DNA of 32,331 nt. Origin: a virus. Shown piece after piece: positions 1 through 8,179 of the stretch (within the stretch, counting starts at the first letter, position 1; every line of letters starts with the position of its first letter). The translations under genes and the position numbers were made by a program. The DNA is taken from positions 1 to 32,331 of IMG/VR virus record IMGVR_UViG_3300008114_000275; one strand, written 5' to 3'. The notes beneath the pieces are model-generated. The model searched no databases. It saw only the letters and a list, made by a program, of their open reading frames with translations, and had not been told where the DNA came from.

Positions 1-2
1 CG

Positions 3-713
3 GTAACGCCGGGAGAAACATTATATTTTACCCATGGCGCTGGAGGTCAAGGAGCTACTCTAGTAGGATCTTGTGCTACTTTATGGAGAGGTTCACCTTT
101 TCAAGCAGGATCAACTTTAATTTGTGGCGCTTATGGTGGATATGGCCGAAGCGCAGAGGGTGATGATGGTATACCTAATGCAATCGGTGGAAATGGAGGA
201 GCAAGATTAACACATAATTCAAGTATTCCAGCTTCACCTAATATAGTTAGTGGTAGTGGTGCTGTGTCTGGGTCGGATGGTGGCGGCCAAGGCGGCCGAG
301 GAGGAACTGCAACAGGAAATACAAGAGCTGCCGGTGGCGGCGGTGCTGCTGGATATGCTGGCACTGGTGGCAACGGAGGTTCTTCGGGTGATGGTTTAAA
401 CGGAGCAGGCGGCGGTGGAGGCGGCGGAGGATCAGGAACTTCAAGTGCTGGTGGTGGAGGAGGAACTTTACCTACAGGACAAAGTTCAAATGGTACAGGA
501 GGAACAGGAGGAACTACCGGCGGCAATGGCGGTGGAGGAACTACTATCTATAATTTTGCTCAAAGAGGTAGAGCTTATGGCGGCGGCGGCGGTTCAATAG
601 TTGGATCCTATTCTAATACATTTCAAAATGGTGTTGGCGAAATGGGGTGTCTCAGAATCATTTGGCCAGGTGATACGAGACAGTTCCCTTCTACAAGAAC
701 CACTGACGAATAA
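3..713 (+). CDS. Glycine-rich tail fibre / adhesin, 3' part
   Basis: The reading frame is already open at base 3 and runs to the TAA at 711-713, so this is the C-terminal 236 residues of a longer protein that starts upstream of the window. From about residue 85 onward it is dominated by Gly, Ala, Ser and Thr, with long Gly runs. This resembles the polyglycine-sandwich tip domains of T4-like adhesins (gp38 type) and the glycine-rich fibres of aquatic T4-like phages. The end (RIIWPGDTRQFPSTRTTDE) matches a C-terminal motif I recall from such fibre proteins. The likely role is host-receptor contact at the fibre tip. The first 80 residues are less biased and contain two Cys. The exact fibre gene number cannot be assigned. 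Confidence 0.8.
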   Translation, partial: VTPGETLYFTHGAGGQGATLVGSCATLWRGSPFQAGSTLICGAYGGYGRSAEGDDGIPNAIGGNGGARLTHNSSIPASPNIVSGSGAVSGSDGGGQGGRGGTATGNTRAAGGGGAAGYAGTGGNGGSSGDGLNGAGGGGGGGGSGTSSAGGGGGTLPTGQSSNGTGGTGGTTGGNGGGGTTIYNFAQRGRAYGGGGGSIVGSYSNTFQNGVGEMGCLRIIWPGDTRQFPSTRTTDE

Positions 714-716
714 ATA
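710..716 (+). promoter_or_regulatory. Putative late promoter motif ATAAATA
   Basis: ATAAATA overlaps the stop codon of the fibre gene, 22 bases before the Dps-like start. It matches seven of the eight bases of the T4 late promoter TATAAATA recognised by gp55. The motif is common by chance in AT-rich DNA; its position before a gene supports it. Confidence 0.5.
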
Positions 717-737
717 AACACTTTAAAGGAAATAAAA

Positions 738-1172
738 ATGGAAACATTAGTAGAGATGATGAAAAAAGTATTAGCAGATACTTTTGCTATGTACTTAAAA
801 TCACACAACTATCATTGGAATGTAGAAGGTTCTAACTTCCCACAATATCATGATTTTTTTGGTAATTTATATCAAGAACTTCATGGTGCAGTAGATCCTA
901 TTGCAGAACAAATTCGTGCGTTAGATGCTTATGCGCCAGGTTCTTTTAGTAGATTTATGGAATTAACAGACATTCAAGATGAAATGAATGTTCCTCTTGG
1001 TACAGACATGGCAAGAAAATTGATGACGGATAATCAAATGGTATTAAATACTTTGAATATGGCTTTAAAATTAGCTGAACAGTTTGATCAACAAGGTCTA
1101 ATGGACTTTCTTGCAGGTAGAATCGACACTCACAACAAACACGCTTGGATGTTACGTAGTATCTCTAAGTAA
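738..1172 (+). CDS. Dps-like ferritin (DNA protection during starvation family)
   Basis: The 144-residue protein has the Dps signature HWNVEG at residues 26-31. His26, His38, Asp53 and Glu57 fall at the spacing of the inter-subunit ferroxidase ligands of the Dps family (E. coli H51, H63, D78, E82). The position of the fifth ligand (E. coli D67) is Gly42. Family members form 12-subunit shells that oxidise and store iron using peroxide and may coat DNA. The N-terminus is about 25 residues shorter than in E. coli Dps and lacks its lysine-rich DNA-binding tail, so iron or peroxide detoxification seems more likely than DNA compaction. A Shine-Dalgarno-like AAAGGA lies upstream. The stop overlaps the terminase start by one base (TAATG), so it is probably made late with the packaging genes. 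Confidence 0.88.
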   Translation: METLVEMMKKVLADTFAMYLKSHNYHWNVEGSNFPQYHDFFGNLYQELHGAVDPIAEQIRALDAYAPGSFSRFMELTDIQDEMNVPLGTDMARKLMTDNQMVLNTLNMALKLAEQFDQQGLMDFLAGRIDTHNKHAWMLRSISK

Positions 1173-2806
1173 TGAATGACGGTTATCTTGGTAATGAACG
1201 CTTAAAGAAAGTTGGCGTTGAACTCACATACACTGAAGAACAAGCTGTTGAAATTGTTAAGTGTATGGAAGACCCCGTTTATTTCATTAGAACATATGTT
1301 AAGATTGTCAACGTAGACCGTGGTTTAGTTCCTTTTGATATGTGGCCATTTCAAGAAGAAATGGTTAAGTCTTTTCATAACAATCGATTTTCAATTGCAA
1401 AAATGCCTCGACAGGTTGGTAAAACAACCACAACGGTTGGTTATATGTTGTGGTGTGTTTTATTTCAAGAAGAATATTCAATTGCAATCTTGGCCAATAA
1501 AGGTCAACTAGCACAAGAAATTCTTTCGAGAATACAGAAGGCCTATGAGTATTTACCTATTTGGTTGCAACAAGGTATTATAGTTTGGAATAAAAGAAAT
1601 ATTGAACTTGAAAATGGTTCTAAAATTTATGCTTATGCAACCTCAGCAGCTGGTGTTCGAGGTGGTTCGTATAATTTAATTTTCTTAGATGAATTTGCTT
1701 TCGTTCAACATAATATGGCACTTGATTTCTTCCAGTCAACGTATCCTGTTATTTCTTCTGGACAAACATCAAAGGTAATTATTGTTTCTACTCCAAATGG
1801 ATTGAATCTGTTCTACAAAATGTGGACAGATGCAATTGAAAATCGTTCGACTTATGTTCCGGTTGAAGTTCATTGGTCTATGGTACCAGGTAGAGATCAA
1901 AAGTGGAAAGAAGAAACGATACGCAATACCTCTGAAGAACAATTTAGAGTCGAGTTTGAAACTGAATTTATTGGTTCCTCAGCAACATTAGTTTCTGGTG
2001 TAAAATTAAGATCGTTGGCTTTCTTCAATCCAATACACTCAGAAGAAGGTCTGGACATTTATGAACAACCACAGAAAGATCGATTGTATATCTGCACAGT
2101 AGATTGTTCTGAGGGTGTTGATAGAGATTATTCGACAATTAATGTAATAGATGTTTCTCAGGTACCTTACAGACAGGTTGCCAAATATAGAAATAATAAG
2201 TTACCATTATTGTTTTTCCCAACAATAATTTATTCTTTGGCAAACAAATATAATGAAGCCTTCGTATTGATTGAAACAAATAATGTGGGTCAACAAGTTG
2301 TGGACATTTTACATTATGATCTAGAATACGAAAACGTCTACAAGATTGACCACCATCATATTAAAGGTCAGACGATTTCTGGTGGATTTAAACGATCTGC
2401 AAACTTTGGTGTTAAAACTACTAAAACTGTTAAAAAGATTGGCTGTGCTAACTTGAAAACGTTGGTAGAAAATGATAAATTAATCATTAATGACTTTGAT
2501 ACAATTGCAGAATTAAATACTTTTGTACGTCAGAAAGATAGTTATGCAGCCGAAGAAGGTAATAATGATGATTTGGTTATGGGTCTTGTATTGTTTTCGT
2601 GGTTATCTGCACAATCGTATTTCAAAGAAGCCACAAATATAGATATAAGGAAGGTTCTTTTAGAAGAAAATGACATGTTGGGTGACGAACAATTGACACC
2701 TTTTGGTATCATAGATGATGGTAGAGAAGAACCTATCGTAGATTCATCTGGAGACCACTGGTCAACTTCATTTGCAAGTAAGGGTTATACACCCTCAACT
2801 TTCTAA
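1172..2806 (+). CDS. 17: Terminase large subunit (gp17)
   Basis: This ATPase-nuclease motor packages concatemeric DNA into proheads through the portal. Walker A is PRQVGKTTT (79-87), Walker B with catalytic Glu is LIFLDE (169-174), and the coupling motif is VSTPNG (205-210). The C-terminal RNase-H-like nuclease has Asp311 (VDCSEG), Glu368 (VLIETN) and Asp466/467 (NNDDLVMG) as expected metal ligands. The length of 544 is shorter than T4 gp17 (about 610). The start overlaps the Dps stop. No recognisable small terminase (gp16) precedes it here; the usual position is taken by the Dps-like gene. Confidence 0.97.
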   Translation: MNDGYLGNERLKKVGVELTYTEEQAVEIVKCMEDPVYFIRTYVKIVNVDRGLVPFDMWPFQEEMVKSFHNNRFSIAKMPRQVGKTTTTVGYMLWCVLFQEEYSIAILANKGQLAQEILSRIQKAYEYLPIWLQQGIIVWNKRNIELENGSKIYAYATSAAGVRGGSYNLIFLDEFAFVQHNMALDFFQSTYPVISSGQTSKVIIVSTPNGLNLFYKMWTDAIENRSTYVPVEVHWSMVPGRDQKWKEETIRNTSEEQFRVEFETEFIGSSATLVSGVKLRSLAFFNPIHSEEGLDIYEQPQKDRLYICTVDCSEGVDRDYSTINVIDVSQVPYRQVAKYRNNKLPLLFFPTIIYSLANKYNEAFVLIETNNVGQQVVDILHYDLEYENVYKIDHHHIKGQTISGGFKRSANFGVKTTKTVKKIGCANLKTLVENDKLIINDFDTIAELNTFVRQKDSYAAEEGNNDDLVMGLVLFSWLSAQSYFKEATNIDIRKVLLEENDMLGDEQLTPFGIIDDGREEPIVDSSGDHWSTSFASKGYTPSTF

Positions 2807-2810
2807 AAAC

Positions 2811-2817
2811 ATAAATA
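2811..2817 (+). promoter_or_regulatory. Late promoter motif ATAAATA before the sheath gene
   Basis: ATAAATA lies just after the terminase stop and about 45 bases before the sheath start. A strong ribosome-binding site (AAAGGAGA) follows at about 2846-2853. Placement in an intergenic gap upstream of a highly expressed virion gene supports a gp55-dependent late promoter. Confidence 0.65.
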
Positions 2818-2861
2818 GACAATAAAAGAATTTATTCAGCCTGAAAAAAGGAGATTTAAAA

Positions 2862-4568
2862 ATGGCTTTTCAACTATCACCAGGTGTGAATGTCTCAGAA
2901 GTTGATTTAACTACCGTCGTACCTTCTGTGGCAACTACTGTTGGTGGTTTTGCCGGTAATTTCAACTGGGGACCTGTGAATGAAATTGTAACTATTAATA
3001 ATGAAGTTCAACTAGTAGAAAGATTTGGTAAACCAGACAGTAACACATACACCTCTTTCTTCACCGCAGCAAACTTCTTGTCATATGCAAATGACCTCCG
3101 TGTTGTTCGTTCTGTAGGTGCAGCTGCAAATAACGCCACAGTTGATGGAGTTGGTACTAGAATATTAAATAGAACTGATTATGAAGAACAATATCCAATA
3201 AGTGCTAATACTCAAGTTGGAAGTTATCCTAAAATTTTTGCAAGTAAGTATCCAGGATCTTTAGGAAATGCAATTAAAGTTTCTATGTGTGATGCAAACA
3301 CCACTTTGTTAGCTACATGGGAGTACAGAAATGAATTTAGTGCTAATGCAAACACATCTTCTTTTGCAACTTCAAAAAACCTTACCGATGATGAAATTCA
3401 CATTGTTGTTGTAGATAACACTGGTGTAATATCTGGAACTAAAGGAACAGTTTTAGAAAAATATGGTTTCTTATCAAAAATAAGAAATGCTAAAAACGAT
3501 GATGGTACTTCAAATTACTATGTTGAGGTTCTAAACAGTAGGTCAAAATATGTTTGGTGGGCAAGTCATCCTTTGGCAGATAGTAATTGGGGTGGTACAA
3601 GTGATTTTTTAATATCTCAAAATGATTTAACTTTAGACTCATTAGTTTTAACTGATTATGTTTTAAGCGGTGGAGTAGATGCTGCACCTACAGATGGTAA
3701 CAGAAACTTGTCTTATGATTTGTTTGATAACCCAGATTCGGTTGATGTTTCTTTATTGATGGCGGGTGCAACCACATCAGATACGACTCCAGATCACTTG
3801 ATTTCAATGGCAGAAAGTAGAAAAGATGTTTTAGTTTTCTTATCTCCAGAACAAGACGATTGTGTAAACAATTCTGGTAATGAAGTTACTGATATAAAGG
3901 CTTTAAGAAATACTATAACACCATCTTCTTTTGCTGTAATGGATTCAGGATGGAAATATCAATACGATAAGTATACTGATGTTTACCGTTGGATTCCTTT
4001 AAATGGAGATATTGCTGGACTATGTGCTAGAACTGATATCGAAAGAGATCCTTGGTTCTCACCAGCCGGATTCAACAGAGGTCAAATTAAAAATGTTGTT
4101 AAACTTTCTTGGAATCCAACCAAAGCTGAGCGTGATGAATTGTATAAATTAGGTATTAATCCTGTAGTTACATTCCCTGGTGAAGGCACCGTATTATATG
4201 GTGATAAGACTTTATTGTCAAGACCTAATGCGTTTGATCGTATCAATGTTCGCCGTCTATTCATTGTTTTAGAGAAATCCATTGCTAGAGCAGCACGTTC
4301 ATCATTGTTTGAATTTAATGATGAATTTACAAGAGCTCAATTCGTAAATCTTGTAGAACCATTCTTACGTGATGTACAAGGTCGCCGTGGTATTTACGAC
4401 TACCGTGTTGTATGTGATACTACAAATAATACACCAGAAGTTATTGATCGTAACGAGTTTGTTGGTGATATCTATATTAAACCTGCACGTTCAATCAACT
4501 TTATTCAACTTAACTTTGTTGCTGTACGCACAGGCGTATCGTTCAATGAAGTCGTTGGATCGTTTTAA
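2862..4568 (+). CDS. 18: Contractile tail sheath protein (gp18)
   Basis: The 568-residue protein begins with FQLSPGVNVSEVDL, the typical sheath N-terminus that forms the inter-subunit handshake strand. It also has the conserved C-terminal region (FVGDIYIKPARSINFIQLNFVAV in two parts), which is the most conserved part of phage sheath proteins. It polymerises around the gp19 tube and contracts on infection. It is shorter than T4 gp18 (659), with the difference in the surface-exposed middle domains, as in aquatic relatives. AAGGAG precedes the ATG. It is followed directly by the tube gene, the standard T4 order. Confidence 0.96.
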   Translation: MAFQLSPGVNVSEVDLTTVVPSVATTVGGFAGNFNWGPVNEIVTINNEVQLVERFGKPDSNTYTSFFTAANFLSYANDLRVVRSVGAAANNATVDGVGTRILNRTDYEEQYPISANTQVGSYPKIFASKYPGSLGNAIKVSMCDANTTLLATWEYRNEFSANANTSSFATSKNLTDDEIHIVVVDNTGVISGTKGTVLEKYGFLSKIRNAKNDDGTSNYYVEVLNSRSKYVWWASHPLADSNWGGTSDFLISQNDLTLDSLVLTDYVLSGGVDAAPTDGNRNLSYDLFDNPDSVDVSLLMAGATTSDTTPDHLISMAESRKDVLVFLSPEQDDCVNNSGNEVTDIKALRNTITPSSFAVMDSGWKYQYDKYTDVYRWIPLNGDIAGLCARTDIERDPWFSPAGFNRGQIKNVVKLSWNPTKAERDELYKLGINPVVTFPGEGTVLYGDKTLLSRPNAFDRINVRRLFIVLEKSIARAARSSLFEFNDEFTRAQFVNLVEPFLRDVQGRRGIYDYRVVCDTTNNTPEVIDRNEFVGDIYIKPARSINFIQLNFVAVRTGVSFNEVVGSF

Positions 4569-4574
4569 TAAATA
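4568..4574 (+). promoter_or_regulatory. Late promoter motif ATAAATA before the tail tube gene
   Basis: ATAAATA overlaps the last base of the sheath stop codon, 22 bases before the gp19 start, and is followed by TAGGAGAA as ribosome-binding site. It could give the tube protein its own late transcript. Confidence 0.55.
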
Positions 4575-4595
4575 GAGAGATAGGAGAATAATTAA

Positions 4596-5141
4596 ATGGC
4601 TTTCAACATTAACGAATTCCGCTCTCAAATGCAAGGAGACGGCGCACGCCCAAATTTATTTGAGGTTAGCATGCCGTTCCCTTCGTTTTCATTGCCAGGA
4701 AACGCACAAACAAAATTAACATTCATGTGTAAAACTGCACAATTACCAGGGTCAACTCTTGGTATTGTGCCTGTTCAATATTTTGGCCGTGAATTAAAAT
4801 TTGTAGGCAATAGAACATTTGCAGACTGGACAATCACAGTTATTAACGATGAAGATTTTATCATTCGTAATGCTTTTGAACGTTGGATGAATGGCATTAA
4901 CAGCCATAGTCTAAACGTGAGAACACCTTTAGCACAATCACCATTAGGATATACTGTAGATGGAGAAGTTACACAGTATGCTAAAAATGGTGATTCATTA
5001 AAGAAATATAAATTTATCGGTCTTTTTCCGACAGATATTACTCCAATTGATGTTGACTGGGGTGCTAATGATACGATTGAGGAGTTTTCGGTGACCCTTA
5101 CCTATCAATGGTGGGAGTCAGTTGCAGACAACGTGGTTTGA
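4596..5141 (+). CDS. 19: Tail tube protein (gp19)
   Basis: The 181-residue protein has the T4 tube signature: RPNLFEVSMPFP near the N-terminus, FMCKTAQLPGSTLG at about 43-56, and FERWMNGINSH in the middle. It stacks as hexameric rings inside the sheath and carries DNA at ejection. It is slightly longer than T4 gp19 (163). The gene sits between sheath and portal, and a strong terminator follows immediately, so sheath and tube can form a bounded transcription unit. The protein encoded at 12241-12771 appears to share its fold. Confidence 0.95.
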   Translation: MAFNINEFRSQMQGDGARPNLFEVSMPFPSFSLPGNAQTKLTFMCKTAQLPGSTLGIVPVQYFGRELKFVGNRTFADWTITVINDEDFIIRNAFERWMNGINSHSLNVRTPLAQSPLGYTVDGEVTQYAKNGDSLKKYKFIGLFPTDITPIDVDWGANDTIEEFSVTLTYQWWESVADNVV

Positions 5142-5143
5142 TA

Positions 5144-5172
5144 GAGAAAGAGCTCTTGCTCTTTCTCCTTTT
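5144..5172 (+). terminator. Rho-independent terminator after gp19
   Basis: A perfect 10-bp stem (GAGAAAGAGC / GCTCTTTCTC) with a 4-base loop TCTT spans 5144-5167 and is followed by CTTTT. It begins two bases after the gp19 stop and ends before the portal ribosome-binding site. Confidence 0.85.
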
Positions 5173-5188
5173 ATAGGATTAATATATT

Positions 5189-6847
5189 TTGGCAATTAAA
5201 CTATTCGGATTTACTATCGGTAGAAAGGATATTGTTCAGGTTGAAAAACCTGAACAAGCTTCCTTCGCTCTCCCAACTCAGGCCATCGATGATGGTGCTG
5301 TCACTATTACTTCAAATGCTTATTACGGTACATATGTAGACTTAGAAGGTTCTGTTCGTAATGAATTAGAACTTATTACACGTTATCGTGAAATGGCAAA
5401 TCATCCAGAATTAGAAATGGCGATTGATGAAATTGTAAATGAAGCCATTACATATTCTACTGATAAGAGAGTTGTTGATGTAAATACAGATAATTTGAAA
5501 ACAACAGATTCCATCAAAAAGAAAATTACTGAGGAATTTGAAACAGTATTGCGTCTTTTAAATTTTTCAAATTTAGCTTCTGATTTATTTAAAAGATGGT
5601 ACATAGATGGTAGAATGTACTATCATATTGTAGTAAACGAGAAAAATTCAAAAGAAGGTATACAAGAATTACGTTACATTGATCCAAGAAAAATAAGAAA
5701 GGTTCGTGAAGTAAAAACTGGTAGAGATCCAAAAACTGGAGCTACTGTTATTCTTTCAACGGCTGAATATTATGTTTATAGTGATAGAGGTACAACCACT
5801 CAAAATTACACTTCATCAACTAATTCGGGTTTAAGAATATCACCAGATTCGGTTATTAATATCAATTCTGGTCTGATGGATGCAAAGAATACTTTTGTAA
5901 TTTCTTTTCTACACAAAGTAATCAAACCACTTAATCAATTACGAATGATTGAAGATGCGGTTGTTATTTACCGTATTTCAAGAGCACCAGAACGTAGAAT
6001 TTTTTATATTGATGTAGGTAATTTACCAAAAGGTAAAGCTGAACAATATCTACGTGATGTCATGGTTAAATATCGTAACAAAATGGTTTATGATGCATCC
6101 ACAGGCGAATTGCGTGATGACCGTAAACACATGTCGATGCTTGAAGATTTCTGGTTACCTCGCCGTGAAGGTGGTAAAGGAACAGAAATTACAACATTGC
6201 CAGCAGGACAAAATCTTGGCGAATTAGAAGATGTTAAGTATTTTCAAAAGAAACTTCTTAATGCACTAAATGTTCCACTTTCTAGACTGGATGAACAAGG
6301 TGGAGGTGGTTTTGCAGGTCTAGGTCGTAGTCAAGAGATCACAAGAGATGAATTAAAATTTGCGAAGTTTATTCAAAGACTTCGTAATAAATTCTCAATC
6401 ATTTTTACTGAAGCATTAGGTACACAATTAATACTTAAGGGTATTTGTACTTCGGAAGAATGGAAAGAATGGAAAGAAGTTATTACTTATGACTATAAAA
6501 AAGATAATAATTTTACAGAACTAAGAGAAGCAGAATTACTACAAAACCGATTGCAGATGGTGGGTCTTGTCGATCCATATATTGGCAAATACTTCTCACA
6601 TGAATTTGTAAAGAAGAAGATTCTTCAAATGACAGATGATGAAATTGAAGAAATGCAAGAACAAATTGAGTCCGAACAAGAGCAAGGATTGGGTGGTCCC
6701 ACTTTAGGTCAACAACAAGAACCACCGGTATCACCAGATGAATACCCACCTGTTGACAATACTGTAGATGATAGAAATTCTGAGTCACCTACACCAGAAT
6801 TAGATGCACAGACAGATAGGTATACATCAATACTAAATAGACGATAA
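5189..6847 (+). CDS. 20: Portal protein (gp20)
   Basis: The 552-residue T4-type portal forms the dodecameric ring at the head vertex where the terminase docks and the neck attaches. Recognisable parts are MAIKLFGF at the N-terminus, the helical region with ELELITRYREMANHPE (about 57-72) and the core segment MSMLEDFWLPRREGGKGTEI. The C-terminus is acidic and Gln/Pro-rich. The best start is TTG at 5189-5191, as it gives the conserved N-terminus and has AGGA about ten bases upstream; no ATG lies nearby in frame. It overlaps the next start by one base (TAATGG). Length is close to T4 gp20 (524). Confidence 0.96.
   Translation: MAIKLFGFTIGRKDIVQVEKPEQASFALPTQAIDDGAVTITSNAYYGTYVDLEGSVRNELELITRYREMANHPELEMAIDEIVNEAITYSTDKRVVDVNTDNLKTTDSIKKKITEEFETVLRLLNFSNLASDLFKRWYIDGRMYYHIVVNEKNSKEGIQELRYIDPRKIRKVREVKTGRDPKTGATVILSTAEYYVYSDRGTTTQNYTSSTNSGLRISPDSVININSGLMDAKNTFVISFLHKVIKPLNQLRMIEDAVVIYRISRAPERRIFYIDVGNLPKGKAEQYLRDVMVKYRNKMVYDASTGELRDDRKHMSMLEDFWLPRREGGKGTEITTLPAGQNLGELEDVKYFQKKLLNALNVPLSRLDEQGGGGFAGLGRSQEITRDELKFAKFIQRLRNKFSIIFTEALGTQLILKGICTSEEWKEWKEVITYDYKKDNNFTELREAELLQNRLQMVGLVDPYIGKYFSHEFVKKKILQMTDDEIEEMQEQIESEQEQGLGGPTLGQQQEPPVSPDEYPPVDNTVDDRNSESPTPELDAQTDRYTSILNRR
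6833..6839 (+). promoter_or_regulatory. Putative late promoter CTAAATA
   Basis: CTAAATA, the variant known from T4-like cyanophages, lies inside the last codons of the portal gene, 8 bases before the next start. The same heptamer stands before the gene at 12241. Confidence 0.4.
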
Positions 6848-7308
6848 TGGAGAAAAACATGGATATTTCACAATTTATTGATAATGTTGTAGCTGGTAAT
6901 GCAGCCGCTGCAAAAGAAAACTTGAATAATATTTTATCCGCAAGAGCTTTTGAAGCAATAGACGGTCAGAAAAAAGAATTGGCTAAAAGTTTGTTTGGCG
7001 GCAATTCTGGAGAATCTGAAGTAGAAGTTCAGAATACGGAAGAAGTTACCGACGATGAAGAAGCCTACGCAGAAGAAGTAGAGCATGACGGTGAACAACT
7101 TGATGAAGTTTCTTTTAAGACGGCTACTAACGCATATAAAGCAAGAAGAAGTAAAGAACAGGATTATCATCCTGGAGGACCTACAGGTCCTGAAAACGTA
7201 ACAAAATCAGGTAAATATAAATCATCTCAAACTGCAAATCGTATGGTTAAAAAATTTGGCGATAGAGCGGTTAATAGAATAGATAGACTTGAAAAAACTT
7301 ATGGGTGA
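6847..7308 (+). CDS. Putative prohead core protein with gp67-like N-terminal module
   Basis: The 153-residue protein lies between portal and protease, where T4 has the core genes 67 and 68. Residues 6-51 form a predicted helical module (FIDNVVAGN, then AKENLNNIL, then KSLFGG) that aligns without gaps to the N-terminus of the protein at 8176-8622 and resembles what I recall of T4 gp67. A strongly acidic middle (about 55-88) follows, then a basic, Gly/Lys-rich C-terminus. Codon 1 overlaps the portal stop. An alternative start is the ATG four codons later. Function as a head-core component is inferred from position and the module, not from a clear family match. Confidence 0.7.
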   Translation: MEKNMDISQFIDNVVAGNAAAAKENLNNILSARAFEAIDGQKKELAKSLFGGNSGESEVEVQNTEEVTDDEEAYAEEVEHDGEQLDEVSFKTATNAYKARRSKEQDYHPGGPTGPENVTKSGKYKSSQTANRMVKKFGDRAVNRIDRLEKTYG

Positions 7309-7333
7309 TCAATAAACAAAATTAAAGATATAA

Positions 7334-8179
7334 ATGAAATCCTTACTTGAATTTAAATCTATCGTAGAAGAAGAAAAATCGGACTATACAAAGTTCGACA
7401 TGTTAGTACGAGCTGGTCTAGCAAATAAAGCACAGTTGCAAAGAATTCACAGAATTCTTGATAAGATGCAAGAAGAAAGACCACAGTTTAATAATGCTGA
7501 CAAAATGATTCTTCAAAATCTATTCAATAAAATGGTAAATTTGATTAGTAACAATAAACAAATATTTCAAAGAACTCGCCAAGCTGTTCGTGAACAAAAT
7601 GAAATCGAAGAAGGTGTAATTGATACTTCTGATAGAAAAATGACATTATCTACAGATCCAGAAACTGGTAAACCAAAATTTATAAAAACAACAGCTCACA
7701 GAATTGTGATGACCAAGAATGCTCAACCAGTTGCAGATGTAAAAGAGGAAAACATTATCGAAGCAGATTCTTCTAAGATTACACAAGAAGATCCTCCTGT
7801 AGTGTTAATGTTAAAAAGAAAAGCTATTCGTATTTACCCAGATAAAACAAAAGTAGCTTTATATTACAATTCAAAATTAGATAAACATTTTACAGTACCA
7901 TATGGTACTGCTATTGATTCTGCAATTCAGTCTGAGGAAGTTGAATTGGAAGAAGCAGTAATGGATACATTACATAAAATTGTTACGGGTAAACAAGCAC
8001 AGTCTGTAAAATTTGCTAATGGCCAAACTAGAAAAGTGGATCACTACACAGCTTCGGCTATTACACAAGTACACAAGGCTGTCAATGATGAGAATAAAAA
8101 GAAATTGTCAGACATGGTACATAAATCACCTGCACACTTTGAAAAAGTTGCAAGTTTTGCTTTTAGTAAAGTAAAATGA
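7334..8179 (+). CDS. Conserved phage protein in the head-core cluster, function unknown
   Basis: The 281-residue protein has three visible parts. An N-terminal helical domain (about 17-90) contains FDMLVRAGLANKAQLQRIH. A middle segment carries charged linkers and a short beta-rich stretch (IRIYPDKTKVALYYNSK). A C-terminal domain (about 208-281) contains VKFANGQTRKVDHYTASAI and ends in FAFSKVK. The C-terminal pattern looks like a module I have seen in structural proteins of aquatic T4-like phages. It lies between two genes with gp67-like N-termini, so a role in the prohead core or as an internal head protein is likely but inferred. Its stop overlaps the next start (ATGA). Confidence 0.65.
   Translation: MKSLLEFKSIVEEEKSDYTKFDMLVRAGLANKAQLQRIHRILDKMQEERPQFNNADKMILQNLFNKMVNLISNNKQIFQRTRQAVREQNEIEEGVIDTSDRKMTLSTDPETGKPKFIKTTAHRIVMTKNAQPVADVKEENIIEADSSKITQEDPPVVLMLKRKAIRIYPDKTKVALYYNSKLDKHFTVPYGTAIDSAIQSEEVELEEAVMDTLHKIVTGKQAQSVKFANGQTRKVDHYTASAITQVHKAVNDENKKKLSDMVHKSPAHFEKVASFAFSKVK

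Noticed and set aside
131-526. Proline-rich open frame on the minus strand
   Set aside because: It is the mirror of the glycine codons of the fibre gene (GGN read as CCN), with no ribosome-binding site and opposite to every other gene.
7327-7336. Late promoter GATATAAATG before the gene at 7334
   Set aside because: The match to TATAAATA is partial and overlaps the start codon itself, so a transcript from it could not include the start properly.
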